64,000 nucleotides of DNA from Anaerolineae bacterium (GTDB taxonomy: Bacteria > Chloroflexota > Anaerolineae > 4572-78 > J111). Location: assembly GCA_023382535.1 (NCBI GenBank), contig JAHDWA010000052.1, positions 1 through 64,000 on the forward strand, in the 5' to 3' direction. The notes beneath the pieces are model-generated. The model was not told the origin of the DNA and searched no databases. It worked only from the letters and a program-made list of their open reading frames with translations. Position 1 is the first letter of the stretch. The number at the start of each line of letters is the position of its first letter. Positions 6,977-16,264 of this stretch are shown in pieces. Position numbers and translations under genes: made by a program.

Positions 6977-9877
6977 ATGCCTAGACCTCTAACCTGCAAG
7001 TTCCTTAAAACAATCTGTACTGTCTTCATCACCATCCTGCTCCTCGGTCTCGGCCTGACCCTGCTCCCCGCCTGGCCCGCCCGCGCCCAGGGACCGGTCA
7101 TCAACCTGGGCGATCTCCCCCCCGGCAAGGTCGTGACCATCACCTTCCGGGCCGGCATCACTACCTCGCCGTCGGCGGGAGCGACGCAGGTTTGCAACCA
7201 GGCGACAATCTCCGGCACGAACTTCAGCGCCATTGTGACCAATGATCCGACCACGCCTGCCGCCGGCGATCCGACCTGCACCCCGCTTGACCTGCCGACC
7301 GTCACCATCGCCGCCGGAGCCGCGCCCAGCGAAGCCGGCCCGACCGACGGCAGCTTTACCATTTCCCTGGACAACCCGGCTCCGGCGGGCGGCCTGACCA
7401 TCGCCTACAACCTGACCGGCTCCACCGCCGCCAACCCTGCCGATTACAGCCTGGCCGCCGGAACCAACATCAGCGGCCTGACCGGCGCCAGCTTCCTCCT
7501 CGCCGCCGGGCAGAGCAGCGGCACGATCATCATTGTCCCCATGGATGACTCGATTGACGACGACGGTGAGACGGTCCAGCTCAACCTCGCCGCCGGAGCG
7601 GGCTACAGCCTGGGCGCGCCGGCCACCGCCACCCAGACCATCGCCGACAACGACACGCGCGGCGTGACAGTCGTCGAGTCGGGCGGCAGCACCAACGTGA
7701 CCGAGGGGGGCATCACCGACACCTATACCATCCAACTCGACACCATTCCGACGGCTACCGTGACCGTCATCTTTAACAACGGCAGCCAACTCAACCCGCC
7801 TGCCACCCCCCTGCTGATCCCCGCCGACGCCACGGCACTCGACCCGCACACCGTCACCGTTACCGCCTTCGACGACACGGTTGTTGAAGGCGATCACAGC
7901 CAGATCATCACCCACAGCATCAGCGGCGGCGGCTATGATGGGGCCACTGTGGCCAACGTCACCGCCAGCATCCGCGATAACGACATCGCCTATACCCTGG
8001 CCGCCAATCAAGCCAGTGTGCCTGAGGGCGACACCGGTGCAACGTCCATCGCCTTTACCCTGACCCGCACCGGCGACATCACCGGGTCGAGCACCATTGA
8101 CTTCTCTCTTAGCGGCACAGCGACCAACGGCGTGGATTACAACAACGTCCTTCCGGCCGGGCCGACCCTTGTCTTTGGTCCAGGTGTCACCCAAACCCCG
8201 CTTAGCCTGGATATTCTGGGCGACTTCCTTGACGAACCCAACGAAACCGTCGTCGTCAGCCTGTCCAACCCTACCGGCGCCAACGCTTCGGGTACAGGCA
8301 CGATCTCCGGCAGCCCAGCCTCCACTAGCATCACCGACGACGACAGCGCCGGGGTCAGTGTCACGCCGACCGCGCTGACCGTCAGCGAACCGAATACGAC
8401 GGGCGTCTTCACCATTGCCCTGACCAGCCAGCCAACTGCCACCGTCACCATTGGCCTGACTTCGACGGATACGACGGAGTGTACTGTGCCAGCCTCGGCC
8501 AGCCTGGATAGCAGCAACTGGGATACCGGCGTCGCCGTCACCGTGACGGCGGTGGACGACGTGATTAGCGATGGGCCGCAGCCCTGTACCGCTCAAACCG
8601 GCCTCACCAGCAGCGCCGACCCGGCCTACGACAACACTTTCGATCCGGCCAATGTCAACGTCACCGTCAATGATGACGATGTGCCGGGCTTCGCCATCAC
8701 CCCGACCGGCGGCCTGACCACGACCGAAACCGGCGGCGCGGCCAGCTTTGGCGTGCGTCTCAGAACCCAGCCAACTGCCACGGTCACGCTTACCCTGGCT
8801 AGCAGCGATCCCGGCGAAGGCACAGCCGGCCCGGCCTCGCTCACTTTTACCACTTTGGATTGGAACATCCCTCAAACCGTCACCGTGACCGGCGTGAACG
8901 ACGCCGTGGACGATGGCGACCAGCCCTACACGATTATCACCAACGATCCCAGCAGCAGCGACCCCGATTACAACGGAGCCGGAGCCAATCCCGCCGATGT
9001 TACTGTGACCAACCTGGATGATGACATTGCCGGGTTCATTGTCTCGGCCATCAGCGGCAGCACCAGCGAGGATGGCCTCAGCGCCACATTCGCCCTCCGC
9101 CTGACCAGCCAGCCGCTGGCGACCGTCACCATACCCCTTAACAGTTCCGACCTCACGGAAGGCACGGTTAGCCCGCCCACCCTGATCTTGACCGCGCTCA
9201 ATTGGAATGTGCCGCAAACCGTCACCGTAACCGGCGTGGACGATACCCTGACGGATGGCAATGTGGCTTACACCATCCAGACCGGACCGGCCAGCAGCAG
9301 CGATCCTGCCTACAACGGCCTCAACCCGGACGATGTGACGGTGACGAACCTGGATAACGATACCCCGCCCCTTTATCTGCCGCTGATCGTCAAGGGTTTT
9401 GTCTCTGCGCCCGACCTGGTGATTGACAGCCTGGTCGCTACCAGCAGCGGTGCGACGCTGGTGATCAGGAACGCGGGCACTGCCCCGGTCGTAGATGCGT
9501 TCTGGGTGGATGTCTACATCAATCCTACTTCGACGCCAACGGTCAACAAACGCTGGCAGGACATCGCCAGCCACGGCCAGGTTTGGGGCGTGACCGGAGC
9601 CGGGTTGAGCCAGCTTGTTCCCGGCGGCGCCCTTACCCTGACCACTAACGATACCTTCTACCGCCCGGACCTGAGCAGCCCTCTCCCACTGCCCGTAGGC
9701 GCGAATGTCTTCGCCCTGGCCGACTCGGTGGATTTCAGCACCCCCTTTGGCGCAGTCCTGGAGAGCAACGAGGGGAATAACCTGCGCGGCCCGGTCATTT
9801 CAACACCTGGCGGCGGGCCACCGGCTATCGAACCGGCCAGGTCGCCCTCAGCGAAAGGGCTGCCTGGCAGAGAGTAA
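6977..9877 (+). CDS. Secreted multi-domain Calx-beta surface protein with C-terminal CARDB-like domain
   Basis: About 966 residues. A signal peptide (TVFITILLLGLGLTLL ... ARAQG) is followed at once by the back half of a DUF11-type domain (NLGDLPPGKVVTITF ... VCNQATISGTNF). At least six Calx-beta-type repeats come next (motifs VTEGG, VPEGDTG, VDDGDQPY, with acidic loops such as DDDSAG), then the linker LYLPLIVKGF and a CARDB-like Ig domain (PDLVIDSLVATSSGATLVIR). Calx-beta domains bind calcium in other proteins; here this is inferred. Start: GGAG at 6964-6967 is 9 bases before ATG 6977; an upstream in-frame ATG at 6962 overlaps that site and is less likely. The N-terminal DUF11 half-domain is odd: the domain's first half is missing. 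Confidence 0.85.
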   Translation: MPRPLTCKFLKTICTVFITILLLGLGLTLLPAWPARAQGPVINLGDLPPGKVVTITFRAGITTSPSAGATQVCNQATISGTNFSAIVTNDPTTPAAGDPTCTPLDLPTVTIAAGAAPSEAGPTDGSFTISLDNPAPAGGLTIAYNLTGSTAANPADYSLAAGTNISGLTGASFLLAAGQSSGTIIIVPMDDSIDDDGETVQLNLAAGAGYSLGAPATATQTIADNDTRGVTVVESGGSTNVTEGGITDTYTIQLDTIPTATVTVIFNNGSQLNPPATPLLIPADATALDPHTVTVTAFDDTVVEGDHSQIITHSISGGGYDGATVANVTASIRDNDIAYTLAANQASVPEGDTGATSIAFTLTRTGDITGSSTIDFSLSGTATNGVDYNNVLPAGPTLVFGPGVTQTPLSLDILGDFLDEPNETVVVSLSNPTGANASGTGTISGSPASTSITDDDSAGVSVTPTALTVSEPNTTGVFTIALTSQPTATVTIGLTSTDTTECTVPASASLDSSNWDTGVAVTVTAVDDVISDGPQPCTAQTGLTSSADPAYDNTFDPANVNVTVNDDDVPGFAITPTGGLTTTETGGAASFGVRLRTQPTATVTLTLASSDPGEGTAGPASLTFTTLDWNIPQTVTVTGVNDAVDDGDQPYTIITNDPSSSDPDYNGAGANPADVTVTNLDDDIAGFIVSAISGSTSEDGLSATFALRLTSQPLATVTIPLNSSDLTEGTVSPPTLILTALNWNVPQTVTVTGVDDTLTDGNVAYTIQTGPASSSDPAYNGLNPDDVTVTNLDNDTPPLYLPLIVKGFVSAPDLVIDSLVATSSGATLVIRNAGTAPVVDAFWVDVYINPTSTPTVNKRWQDIASHGQVWGVTGAGLSQLVPGGALTLTTNDTFYRPDLSSPLPLPVGANVFALADSVDFSTPFGAVLESNEGNNLRGPVISTPGGGPPAIEPARSPSAKGLPGRE

Positions 9878-9979
9878 GCGGATAAATTGGGGTTTATCAC
9901 AAGCAGCAGGACCGCAAAGCTTGTCCGGCTTATGGCTGCTGGCTGCTCACTTCTGACGACTCGTTTCGAGGAGATCAAG

Positions 9980-10441
9980 ATGGCTTACAAACAACATCGC
10001 GTGGCTCGTTTCTGCCTGGCCGCGATCATTGTCGGCATCGTTGCCCTGACCGCCTGGCCGGCGCTGGTCCAGGCCGGGCCAACGCTGCCTCCCCGCGACC
10101 CACCGACTCCAACACCCTCATCCGGCAAAGATAAAGGGAGCGACTCGGGTCGGCCCGTTGGTGCTTATATTGAGCTGCAAACACAAATTACGGCTGCGGG
10201 CGCGTGGAGTGTGGTTCAGTGGCAGGACAGCGCCGGGGGCTGGCGCGATGTCGAAGGCTGGCGGGGGCCGCTCAACGGCAGCGCCAACCGCGTTTGGTGG
10301 GTAGCGGCCAAAGATTTCGGTAAAGGGCCGTTTCGCTGGGCAGTGACGCAAGGACCGAGCGGCTCACTGCTTGGCGCCAGTGCAACGTTCAATTTGCCGA
10401 CCCAGCCAGACCAAACCGTGCACGTGGTAGTTTCGCCATAG
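9980..10441 (+). CDS. Small secreted protein of unknown function
   Basis: 153 residues with a clear signal peptide (LAAIIVGIVALTAWPALVQA), a Pro/Thr/Ser linker (PPTPTPSSGKDKG), and a compact Trp-rich globular part (WSVVQWQDSAGGWRDVEGW ... VWWVAAKDFGKGPFRW). I do not recognise the family. The pattern is that of a small beta-sandwich binding module, perhaps a carbohydrate or surface ligand domain, but this is only a suggestion. ATG 9980 has CGAGGAG 6 bases upstream, the same ribosome site as the gene at 2057. Bases 9925-9962 hold a short-word repeat (GGCTGCTGGCTGCTCACTTC). It probably forms a surface-protein group with the two genes before it, and transcription ends at the hairpin 10453-10495. 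Confidence 0.7.
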   Translation: MAYKQHRVARFCLAAIIVGIVALTAWPALVQAGPTLPPRDPPTPTPSSGKDKGSDSGRPVGAYIELQTQITAAGAWSVVQWQDSAGGWRDVEGWRGPLNGSANRVWWVAAKDFGKGPFRWAVTQGPSGSLLGASATFNLPTQPDQTVHVVVSP

Positions 10442-10452
10442 CAAGACAATGT

Positions 10453-10495
10453 TAGCAATCTCGTTCCCAAGCTTAGTTTGGGAACGAGATTGCTA
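10453..10495. terminator. REP-like palindrome acting as bidirectional terminator
   Basis: Perfect 18-bp arms (TAGCAATCTCGTTCCCAA and complement) with loop GCTTAGT. It lies exactly between the convergent genes ending at 10441 (+) and 10504 (-). It is the most perfect copy of the TTCCCAA/TTGGGAA palindrome family in this window. Confidence 0.8.
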
Positions 10496-10503
10496 AGACA
10501 ACT

Positions 10504-13500
10504 TTATTTGGGCTGAACGACCTTTTGCAGCCAATCGAGCAGAATCGCCTCGATGTTGAGCGGGCTTTGCAGCATCTGGGTACCGTGCCGGTCGCTGTCC
10601 TTAAGAATATAGACCTCGGCTGTGGGGGCCAGTTTGACCAGCCGATTGGTTTCTTGGGTAGCGGCTTTGTCGCCTTCAGTGGCCATTAGCAGAATGGGAC
10701 CGGGGTAGATGAGAACGGCCCGCTGAATCTCCCCACTGGCAAAGGTGGATAACAGGGCAGCGCCCCGGACCTGATCGGGATGAGCGGCGGCGAAAGTGAT
10801 CGCCTCCTGGGTGCCGATGCTGGCCCCAATCAGGGCCATCCGCTGGGGGTCAACCTCCGGCCGCGCCTTGAGATAATCGAAAGCGGTGATGACATCCTGG
10901 TCGGCCCCCCACCAGTTGACCACGCCTTTGCTCTGCCCGTGTCCCCGAAAATCAACCGCCAGCACAGCGTAGCCGCTCTTTTGCAGCAATTGGGCAAACG
11001 ACGTCCAGTTTTCTTTGCGCCCGCCGCGCTGGTGTAATAACAGCACACCCGGGGCAGCCTCAGCCGGCGGGGTATAATAAAGAGCCGCCAGAGCAACGCC
11101 ATCGGCGGTGGTGAGACGTACTGCCTCGGCTCCGGCAGGAATGGGAACAGGCTCCTGGCTCTGCAGCGCCTGCTCGATGGCCCAGATACTGAGGGGGCGC
11201 ATGTACATGCTGGCTCGGAAGCTGCGATCGCTGCGATAGGCTTCCGGGGTGCGGAACCAGAAACCGCCGTTGTAGGTGACATTAAACACCCCCCAGGCCG
11301 TCCACCAGCCCTCCTCATGCATACCCTGCTGGAGCATGGCCGCGGCTAAAGCATAGGTGACGCCTGTCCAGACTTCTTGCGACTGGTTGCTGGAAGTGTC
11401 AACTGTGCCATCGGGCCGCATGCCGTTAACCGCACCCATCCCGCCATCCGCAAAACGGCGCACGTTGAAATCATAAATTGTTTGCAGGGCCGTCGCTATG
11501 TGTTCCGGGGGAACAATGGGCGGCAGGCCGGTGGCGTCGGCGTACCACTGCCCAGCCAACTGATCGGCCATGATGCTGTCGGAGTGGGGGTTGTTGCCGG
11601 CGTCAAACTTGTAATATTGGCCGTTCCACAATTTAGCCTCAAACGAGGCTTTGCCGCTGTCCAGCCAGGTCTGGTACTGGGCTACCCGGTCAGCATCGCC
11701 TACGAGCTGACCCATATTAATGGCCGCTTCCAGGGCCGCCAGCCAGAGACTGCCGCCGTAGGCGCTCGGCCCGCTCATGACCCAGGTGTCATAGGTTTGG
11801 TCCGGGATGCCGTCGTGTTCAGGGAGGCCGTCGCCGTCGCGATCAAATTGATGCAGATAATCAAGGGCCTGGACAGCGCCCGGCCACAACTCCTGGACCA
11901 AGGCCAGGTCGCCGGTAAAGACATAATCCCGCCAGAGCTGCAGCACAAACTTGCTGTTAAGGTCTTTCCAGATGTTGCTGTCCTGCCAGTTGAAGGCGTT
12001 GATCTTCACCCACGGGTCTTCCTCCGGTGAGCCGAGATCGTGCGGGACAGCGCCGGGCACTTTGCGCGGGACCACCGCCCCGCTTGCCTGAATCTGGTGC
12101 ATTTTGTCCGGATCACCCTGGGGAATCGTCGCCGCCACATCCCGCATCAGCCGCTTTTGCAGCTCCGGCCACAACTGGGCCAGGGCAAAGGAGGCATAAA
12201 AGTGAACATCGAAGGTGTTGTAAAGGGTGTAATCCGCCGACTCCAGGTAAGCAAAGCCGCCCAGGCCGTCGGCGGGAGGCGCACCGCCGACCTGCCCGTT
12301 TTCCCACACGGTTCCGCCATCTACCAGATAGTACAGCTCGTTGAACAAGGCCGTTTTGTACCAGTCGGGCCGGGCCGAGCTTTCCAGGATAGGCTGCTGC
12401 CAGACGTCAATGGCGGCCTCCCAATCGGGATAGGCGGCCAGAGCATCGGCGGCAATCGTCCAGGCGTTGCGCCCGCTCGTGCCATAAAACTGCGTATACC
12501 GTTTGTACCACTTGGTTCCTGTCCCGAATTGGGTGATCGGCATATCCCAGGCCAGGGTAAAAGGAATCGTCCGTGTTTCGCCGGGCTGCAAGTTGACCGT
12601 CACGGCCAAGGCCCCGGCAATTTGCTCCGACGGCTGGGCCGGGGTCGGGTCGTCCACGTTCTCCAGGCCGCCGTCGGCGGCAAAGTCAAGCCAGGTATCA
12701 CGGCCCGCGTTCAGCGAGAAGCGGGAGCGGTAGCTGACGGTCACGCCCGGCTGCTGCGGGGTGACAATGGCAAAAGAGCCATCCCACTCCTCGCTGACGG
12801 TATCGCCGGGGCGAGTGAAGACCAGGCCGGTCAGGCCGTCTTTCTGGACGGCGGTATTGAAATTGCCGCCCTCCAAATCTTTATTCCAACCGTAGCCGAC
12901 CAGATTCTGCCAGGTAAACATCAAACCCAGGGTGAGCGGGGCGGCGGTCGGGTTTTCCACCGTCCACTCGAAAATGCCGACCGGGTAACTGCTCGCGCGA
13001 TAGTTGCCGGGCAGGACCGGCGAAAACTGCTTCTGAGTCAGGCGGACCGGCAGAGCATCCCAATCGTAAACATACCAGGCTTTGGGAAAGAGAGCGTAGT
13101 AGGTGCCCGCCCCGGCGGGCAGGTCCCAGTTCCACTCCGGCAAAATGGACGGCTGCAGGGCAGAAAGAACGTGCGCCTGCGCCTGATCACCCTGGGCGAC
13201 AAAAACCGAAAACTGATTGGCCGGCAGGCTCTCGAAGCGGTGCGTACCCAGGTCCAGGTGCCAGCGGGCAAAGTCGCCGCGATAGGTGCGGCCAATCGAG
13301 CCAACGCCCAACCCACCCAGCGGCAGGCCGGTCCAGGGGCCATCGTCAATTTTGGTACTGCTCTCGTAGGGATGACCGGCCCCGTCAAAGGGGACGCCGA
13401 TGCCGCGCGACCAGGCCACAGCGGGAATTTCCACTTCTCCGGCGGGAACAGGATGGGGATTGGCTGAGACTATGCCGGGAGCGGTCGAGGCAAAGAAAGA

Positions 13501-13563
13501 CAGGCCAATCAATCCCAGCAGAGCAGCTAAAATGAGCTTGGTTTTTTCTTGAAAAATCAGCAT
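10504..13563 (-). CDS. Secreted GH116 beta-glucosidase/glucosylceramidase fused to an alpha/beta hydrolase
   Basis: About 1019 residues. After a signal peptide (LILAALLGLIGLSFFAST) comes a GBA2-type N-terminal domain (WTGLPLGGLGVGSIGRTYRG) and the GH116 (alpha/alpha)6 barrel. The expected nucleophile Glu is in YLESADYTLYNTFDVHFY (Glu441 in this numbering) and the acid/base Asp in DQTYDTW (Asp592). From about residue 800 an alpha/beta hydrolase of the dienelactone-hydrolase type is attached (LLLHQRGG, nucleophile elbow GASIG with Ser915, then ATEGD and SDRHG for Asp and His). It should hydrolyse exported beta-glucosides; the esterase-like part might remove acyl groups. Start: ATG 13563 gives a normal signal peptide, but no strong ribosome site is visible; an in-frame TTG at 13635 is possible. 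It lies downstream of the GH94 gene, on the same strand, likely in the same regulon. Confidence 0.88.
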   Translation of the reverse strand: MLIFQEKTKLILAALLGLIGLSFFASTAPGIVSANPHPVPAGEVEIPAVAWSRGIGVPFDGAGHPYESSTKIDDGPWTGLPLGGLGVGSIGRTYRGDFARWHLDLGTHRFESLPANQFSVFVAQGDQAQAHVLSALQPSILPEWNWDLPAGAGTYYALFPKAWYVYDWDALPVRLTQKQFSPVLPGNYRASSYPVGIFEWTVENPTAAPLTLGLMFTWQNLVGYGWNKDLEGGNFNTAVQKDGLTGLVFTRPGDTVSEEWDGSFAIVTPQQPGVTVSYRSRFSLNAGRDTWLDFAADGGLENVDDPTPAQPSEQIAGALAVTVNLQPGETRTIPFTLAWDMPITQFGTGTKWYKRYTQFYGTSGRNAWTIAADALAAYPDWEAAIDVWQQPILESSARPDWYKTALFNELYYLVDGGTVWENGQVGGAPPADGLGGFAYLESADYTLYNTFDVHFYASFALAQLWPELQKRLMRDVAATIPQGDPDKMHQIQASGAVVPRKVPGAVPHDLGSPEEDPWVKINAFNWQDSNIWKDLNSKFVLQLWRDYVFTGDLALVQELWPGAVQALDYLHQFDRDGDGLPEHDGIPDQTYDTWVMSGPSAYGGSLWLAALEAAINMGQLVGDADRVAQYQTWLDSGKASFEAKLWNGQYYKFDAGNNPHSDSIMADQLAGQWYADATGLPPIVPPEHIATALQTIYDFNVRRFADGGMGAVNGMRPDGTVDTSSNQSQEVWTGVTYALAAAMLQQGMHEEGWWTAWGVFNVTYNGGFWFRTPEAYRSDRSFRASMYMRPLSIWAIEQALQSQEPVPIPAGAEAVRLTTADGVALAALYYTPPAEAAPGVLLLHQRGGRKENWTSFAQLLQKSGYAVLAVDFRGHGQSKGVVNWWGADQDVITAFDYLKARPEVDPQRMALIGASIGTQEAITFAAAHPDQVRGAALLSTFASGEIQRAVLIYPGPILLMATEGDKAATQETNRLVKLAPTAEVYILKDSDRHGTQMLQSPLNIEAILLDWLQKVVQPK

Positions 13564-13685
13564 GGGCGGTGTGAGTGAGCTTTTTAGTGAAAAATGTAGG
13601 AGGAGTTTATACCATAGAGCCGCAGCTTTGGGCAAGCATTGGGGGTGCGGTTAAGAGAGAAGGGGGTAGGGGCCGGCCCAAGTTT

Positions 13686-13725
13686 GACCCCCTCCCTGGC
13701 CCTCCCCCTGGCAGGGGGAGGGAAC
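13686..13725. repeat. 40-bp GC-rich palindromic element (intergenic copy)
   Basis: Core CCCTCCCCCTGGCAGGGGGA forms a hairpin. The same 40 bases occur in the opposite orientation at 57887-57926, inside a coding region, differing at 4 positions. The gap 13564-13769 contains this element and no gene; it separates the GH94 and GH116 genes and may weaken transcription between them. Confidence 0.75.
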
Positions 13726-13769
13726 TTTTGACTTTCTTCCCTCTCCTGAGCACTAGGGAGCTTATGAGG

Positions 13770-16214
13770 TCAGGAAAGGATGGCCTGAACGACCACCTCC
13801 ATTTGTCCCGGCGGCGGCAGGGGGATGATGTTTCCACGGATAGGTTGGCCGTTGGCGGTGAGGGACACGGAATTGCCCGGCCCGCTACGTTTTACCTGGA
13901 TGCGGTACATGACGCCACGGAAGCGGCGGACAACCTCAAAACCCGGCCAATCGCCGGGGATGACCGGGGCAACTTGCAGACCATTATAGGTGGGCCGGAT
14001 GCCCAGGATCCACTGGGTAATGGCGACGTAATTCCAGGCGGCGGTTCCGGTTAACCAGGAATTTTTGGCCTCGCCGTGGGTAGGCGCGTCACGCCCGGCG
14101 ATCATTTGGGCATAAACGTAAGGCTCGCAGCGATGAACCTCGCTGATCTCCTCGCGCGCCGACGGGTTGATACGGTGGTAATAATCGTAAGCCTGGCTGC
14201 CATGGCCCAGGCAAGCCTCGGCAATCATAATCCAGGGGTTGGTATGGCAGAAAATACCGGCGTTTTCCTTGTAACCGGGCGGGTAGGAAGAAATTTCGCC
14301 CAGATGGAGGTAGTATTGAGAATAGGCCGGCTGCTGGAGCACAATCCCGTGCGGGGTCGCCAAATGTTCGCGGACCGAGGTTAACGCCTGTTTGGCTTGC
14401 CCGCTGTTGAGGCCAATCCCGGCTAACACACAGATCCCCTGCGGCTCAATAAAAATCTGCCCCTCTGCACATTCCTGGGAGCCAACCTTCTGCCCAAAAT
14501 TATCATAGGCTCGCAGGAACCAGGCGCCATCCCAGCCATGCGCCAGCGTTGTCGCGCTCATGGAGGCGGCGGCCTGGCGATAAGTTTGGGCCTGGTCGTC
14601 GAGACCCCGCGTTTCGGCCAGGTGAGCCATTTCCGTGGCGGCCAGCACAAACAAGCCGGCGATAAAAACCGACTCGGCCACCTTGCCGTCCTTGTTGGTC
14701 GTGGTCTGGAAGGACTCGCCCGGTTCTTCGGAGAAGGTGTTGAGATTCAGGCAGTCGTTCCAATCGGCCCGGCCAATCAGGGGCAGGCCATGCGGCCCCA
14801 GCCGGTCGAGCGTATATTGAATGCTGCGCTGCAAATGCTCGTAGAGCGGCTGCTCGCTGCCGGGGTGGTTGTCGTAGGGCACCGGTTCATCCAGAAGACT
14901 CCAATCGCCGGTTTCCTTAAGATAGGCGACCACGCCGAGGACCAGCCAGAGCGGGTCGTCGTTAAAGCTGCTGCCCACGGCGTCGTTGCCCCGCTTGGTC
15001 AGCGGCTGGTACTGGTGGTAAGCGCCGCCGCTCTCCAGTTGGGTGGCGGCAATGTCGAGGATGCGCTGCCGCGCCCGCTCCGGCACCATGTGGACAAATC
15101 CTAACAAATCCTGGTTGGAGTCGCGGAAGCCCATGCCGCGCCCAATGCCCGACTCGTAAAAAGAAGCCGAGCGAGACATGTTAAAGGTGATCATGCACTG
15201 GTAGGCATTCCAGATATTGACCATGCGATTGGTATGCTCATCCGGTGTTTGCACCTGGAAAAGGGTCAACAAGCCGGTCCAGTAGGACCGCAGTTTTTCA
15301 AAAGCGGCCTGGACCTGCTGCGGGTCGAGATAGCGGGCCATGATCGGCTTGACCGTTTGCTTGTTGAGGGTCTGCGAGCCGGGCGGGTCAAACTTTTGAT
15401 CGCGGGGATTTTCGTGATAACCCAGCACAAAAATGACCTGGCGGGTTTCGCCGGGGGCTAAGGTCAGTTTAACGTGATGAGAGCCGATGGGCGCCCAGCC
15501 GTGCGCCACCGAGTTGGCCGACCGGCCCTTTTCGACCACCTGGGGCCGGTCCCAACCCCGGTAAGGGCCAAGAAAGGCCTCGCGCTGGGTGTCAAAGCCG
15601 GCCAGCGCCGCCGAGCAGGCGAAATAAGCAAAGTGGTCGCGCCGCTCGCGATACTCGGTTTTGTGGTAAATGACCCCGTCTTCAACTTCGACCTGGCCGA
15701 TGTTGAAGTTGCGCTGGAAGTTGGTCGCGTCGTCCTGGGCGTCCCACAGGCAAAACTCAATGCTGGAAAAAAGCGACAGGTCGGCTGGCTCGCTCCGCTC
15801 GTTGGTGACGGTCAAATCCCAGATTTCCAGGGTTTCACCTAAAGGCACAAAGTAGCGGGCTTCGGCTTTGATCCGGGCATAGGTGGAGGTGATAAGGGTA
15901 TAATTCTGGCCGTGCCGGCAGGTGTAATCTTCCAGGGGGCGCTGGGTGGGCTGCCAGGAGGGCGACCAAAACTCGCCGCTGGCGTTGTCGCGCAGGTAGA
16001 GATAGCGCCCGCCGGCATCAAACGGAGCATTGTTGTAGCGATAGCGGGTCAAGCGGCGCAGGCGGGCATCGCGGTAAAAGGAGTAGCCGCCGGCTGTATT
16101 GGAAATAAGGCCAAAATATTCTTCACTGCCCAGGTAGTTGATCCAGGGCAGGGGCGTGTCAGGCCGGGTGATGACGTACTCACGATTGATGTCGTCAAAA
16201 TAACCGTAGCGCAT
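13770..16214 (-). CDS. Cellobiose phosphorylase (GH94)
   Basis: 814 residues, the usual length for cellobiose phosphorylase. The N-terminal beta-sandwich begins MRYGYFDDINREYVITRPDT, and the catalytic (alpha/alpha)6 barrel contains IGRADWNDCLNLN; the Asp of WND (about residue 487) is the expected general acid. The enzyme splits cellobiose with phosphate into glucose 1-phosphate and glucose in the cytoplasm; no signal peptide is present, which fits. Start: ATG 16214 has GGAG seven bases upstream. The gene begins 45 bases after the stop of the LacI-type regulator, separated by a 27-bp palindrome (16238-16264). Related GH94 specificities (cellodextrin, laminaribiose) cannot be fully excluded, but the length and motifs fit cellobiose phosphorylase best. 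Confidence 0.92.
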   Translation of the reverse strand: MRYGYFDDINREYVITRPDTPLPWINYLGSEEYFGLISNTAGGYSFYRDARLRRLTRYRYNNAPFDAGGRYLYLRDNASGEFWSPSWQPTQRPLEDYTCRHGQNYTLITSTYARIKAEARYFVPLGETLEIWDLTVTNERSEPADLSLFSSIEFCLWDAQDDATNFQRNFNIGQVEVEDGVIYHKTEYRERRDHFAYFACSAALAGFDTQREAFLGPYRGWDRPQVVEKGRSANSVAHGWAPIGSHHVKLTLAPGETRQVIFVLGYHENPRDQKFDPPGSQTLNKQTVKPIMARYLDPQQVQAAFEKLRSYWTGLLTLFQVQTPDEHTNRMVNIWNAYQCMITFNMSRSASFYESGIGRGMGFRDSNQDLLGFVHMVPERARQRILDIAATQLESGGAYHQYQPLTKRGNDAVGSSFNDDPLWLVLGVVAYLKETGDWSLLDEPVPYDNHPGSEQPLYEHLQRSIQYTLDRLGPHGLPLIGRADWNDCLNLNTFSEEPGESFQTTTNKDGKVAESVFIAGLFVLAATEMAHLAETRGLDDQAQTYRQAAASMSATTLAHGWDGAWFLRAYDNFGQKVGSQECAEGQIFIEPQGICVLAGIGLNSGQAKQALTSVREHLATPHGIVLQQPAYSQYYLHLGEISSYPPGYKENAGIFCHTNPWIMIAEACLGHGSQAYDYYHRINPSAREEISEVHRCEPYVYAQMIAGRDAPTHGEAKNSWLTGTAAWNYVAITQWILGIRPTYNGLQVAPVIPGDWPGFEVVRRFRGVMYRIQVKRSGPGNSVSLTANGQPIRGNIIPLPPPGQMEVVVQAILS

Positions 16215-16237
16215 GTTTTTTCTCCGTTTGTAACTGG

Positions 16238-16264
16238 AGGTGACTGGCACTGTGCCAGTCACCT
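16238..16264. repeat. 27-bp palindrome across the regulator stop codon
   Basis: Arms AGGTGACTGGCAC and its exact complement meet at a single central base. It covers the end of the LacI-type gene and the start of the 45-bp gap to the GH94 gene. It could be an intercistronic hairpin affecting mRNA stability, or another dispersed palindrome. Confidence 0.65.

Noticed and set aside
6460..6984. 174-codon plus-strand frame as a real gene
   Set aside because: Only its first 53 codons resemble a RAYT; the rest is MITE and REP sequence.
6989..9574. 861-codon open frame opposite the Calx-beta gene
   Set aside because: Same reason: no start context and low-information composition; the plus-strand gene is clear.
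12040..13467. 475-codon open frame opposite the GH116 gene
   Set aside because: The minus strand encodes a catalytically complete GH116 enzyme across this range.
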